From contig JAATGK010000207.1 in NCBI GenBank assembly GCA_015654715.1, positions 1-6,539 on the forward strand: a stretch of 6,539 nt of DNA, read 5' to 3'. How positions within the stretch are numbered: position 1 is the stretch's first letter; every line of letters begins with the position of its first letter. Under the pieces are notes generated by a model that worked only from the letters and a program-made list of their open reading frames with translations, had not been told where the DNA came from and ran no database searches. Position numbers and translations under genes: made by a program. Below are positions 6,413 through 6,539 of the stretch, one piece after another. Source of the DNA: Alphaproteobacteria bacterium (lineage in GTDB: Bacteria; Pseudomonadota; Alphaproteobacteria; Micropepsales; Micropepsaceae).

Positions 6413-6539
6413 ATGCACCTGAACAATCGTACCCTGACGGGCCTTCTCGTGGCCCTTGTGCTGAGCGCGCTGACGTCCAGCCGCGCCGATCCGACGCCCT
6501 CCATGCCAGCCGCGGCTCCGGCGGCAGCGCCCGCGGCTC
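6413..6539 (+). CDS. surA: Secreted protein, N-terminal 42 codons; probable SurA chaperone (3' end outside window)
   Basis: The visible part is a clear signal peptide: MHLNNR, a hydrophobic core (residues 8-20, LTGLLVALVLSAL) and a likely signal peptidase I site after SRA (A25). An Ala/Pro-rich segment follows (DPTPSMPAAAPAAAPAA) and runs off the window. Nothing of the catalytic or chaperone domains is visible. The name rests on context: lptD is followed by surA, a periplasmic peptidyl-prolyl isomerase-like chaperone for outer-membrane proteins, in many Proteobacteria. The ATG at 6413 is preferred, but a GTG at 6410 is in frame and immediately adjacent. The only upstream purine run is GGGAAAAA (6396-6403), a weak ribosome binding site. 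The 70-bp gap to lptD holds no terminator, so cotranscription is likely. That this is a secreted coding region is fairly sure; the gene identity is moderate. Confidence 0.6.
   Translation, partial: MHLNNRTLTGLLVALVLSALTSSRADPTPSMPAAAPAAAPAA

Overview
The window is a gene-dense stretch of a high-GC Gram-negative chromosome. Protein character and gene order (pepA divergent from lptF-lptG, followed directly by lptD and a probable surA) fit an alphaproteobacterium, most likely of the Hyphomicrobiales (Rhizobiales; Bradyrhizobium/Xanthobacteraceae-like). That placement is an inference from family resemblance and layout, as no rRNA or other phylogenetic marker is present.

Layout from left to right. 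(1) Positions 2-256, plus strand: the 3' part of a ParE/RelE-type toxin gene whose start, and presumably its antitoxin gene, lie outside the window. (2) Positions 259-1758, minus strand: a complete leucyl aminopeptidase gene (pepA) with all catalytic residues, converging on the toxin gene with only 2 bp between the stop codons. (3) Positions 1759-1937: a 179-bp divergent intergenic region that should carry the promoters for pepA (leftward) and the lpt genes (rightward). (4) Positions 1938-6342, plus strand: lptF, lptG and lptD, joined by two 4-bp ATGA stop/start overlaps. (5) From 6413 to the window edge: the first 42 codons of a secreted protein, most likely the periplasmic chaperone SurA.

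How the genes work together: LptF and LptG form the inner-membrane permease pair that, with the ATPase LptB (not in the window), extracts lipopolysaccharide and sends it along the periplasmic bridge. LptD is the outer-membrane barrel that receives it and inserts it into the outer leaflet. SurA, if correctly called, is the chaperone that helps barrels such as LptD reach and fold in the outer membrane. The rightward operon therefore puts the inner-membrane end, the outer-membrane end and a folding factor of one pathway in a single transcription unit. PepA is a cytoplasmic peptidase whose place beside lptFG is conserved in many Proteobacteria without a known functional reason.

I see no mobile element, CRISPR array, RNA gene or clearly novel system. 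The points most worth a second look are the three-cysteine pattern of LptD, the translational coupling of lptF-lptG-lptD, the toxin gene abutting pepA, and the divergent control region.
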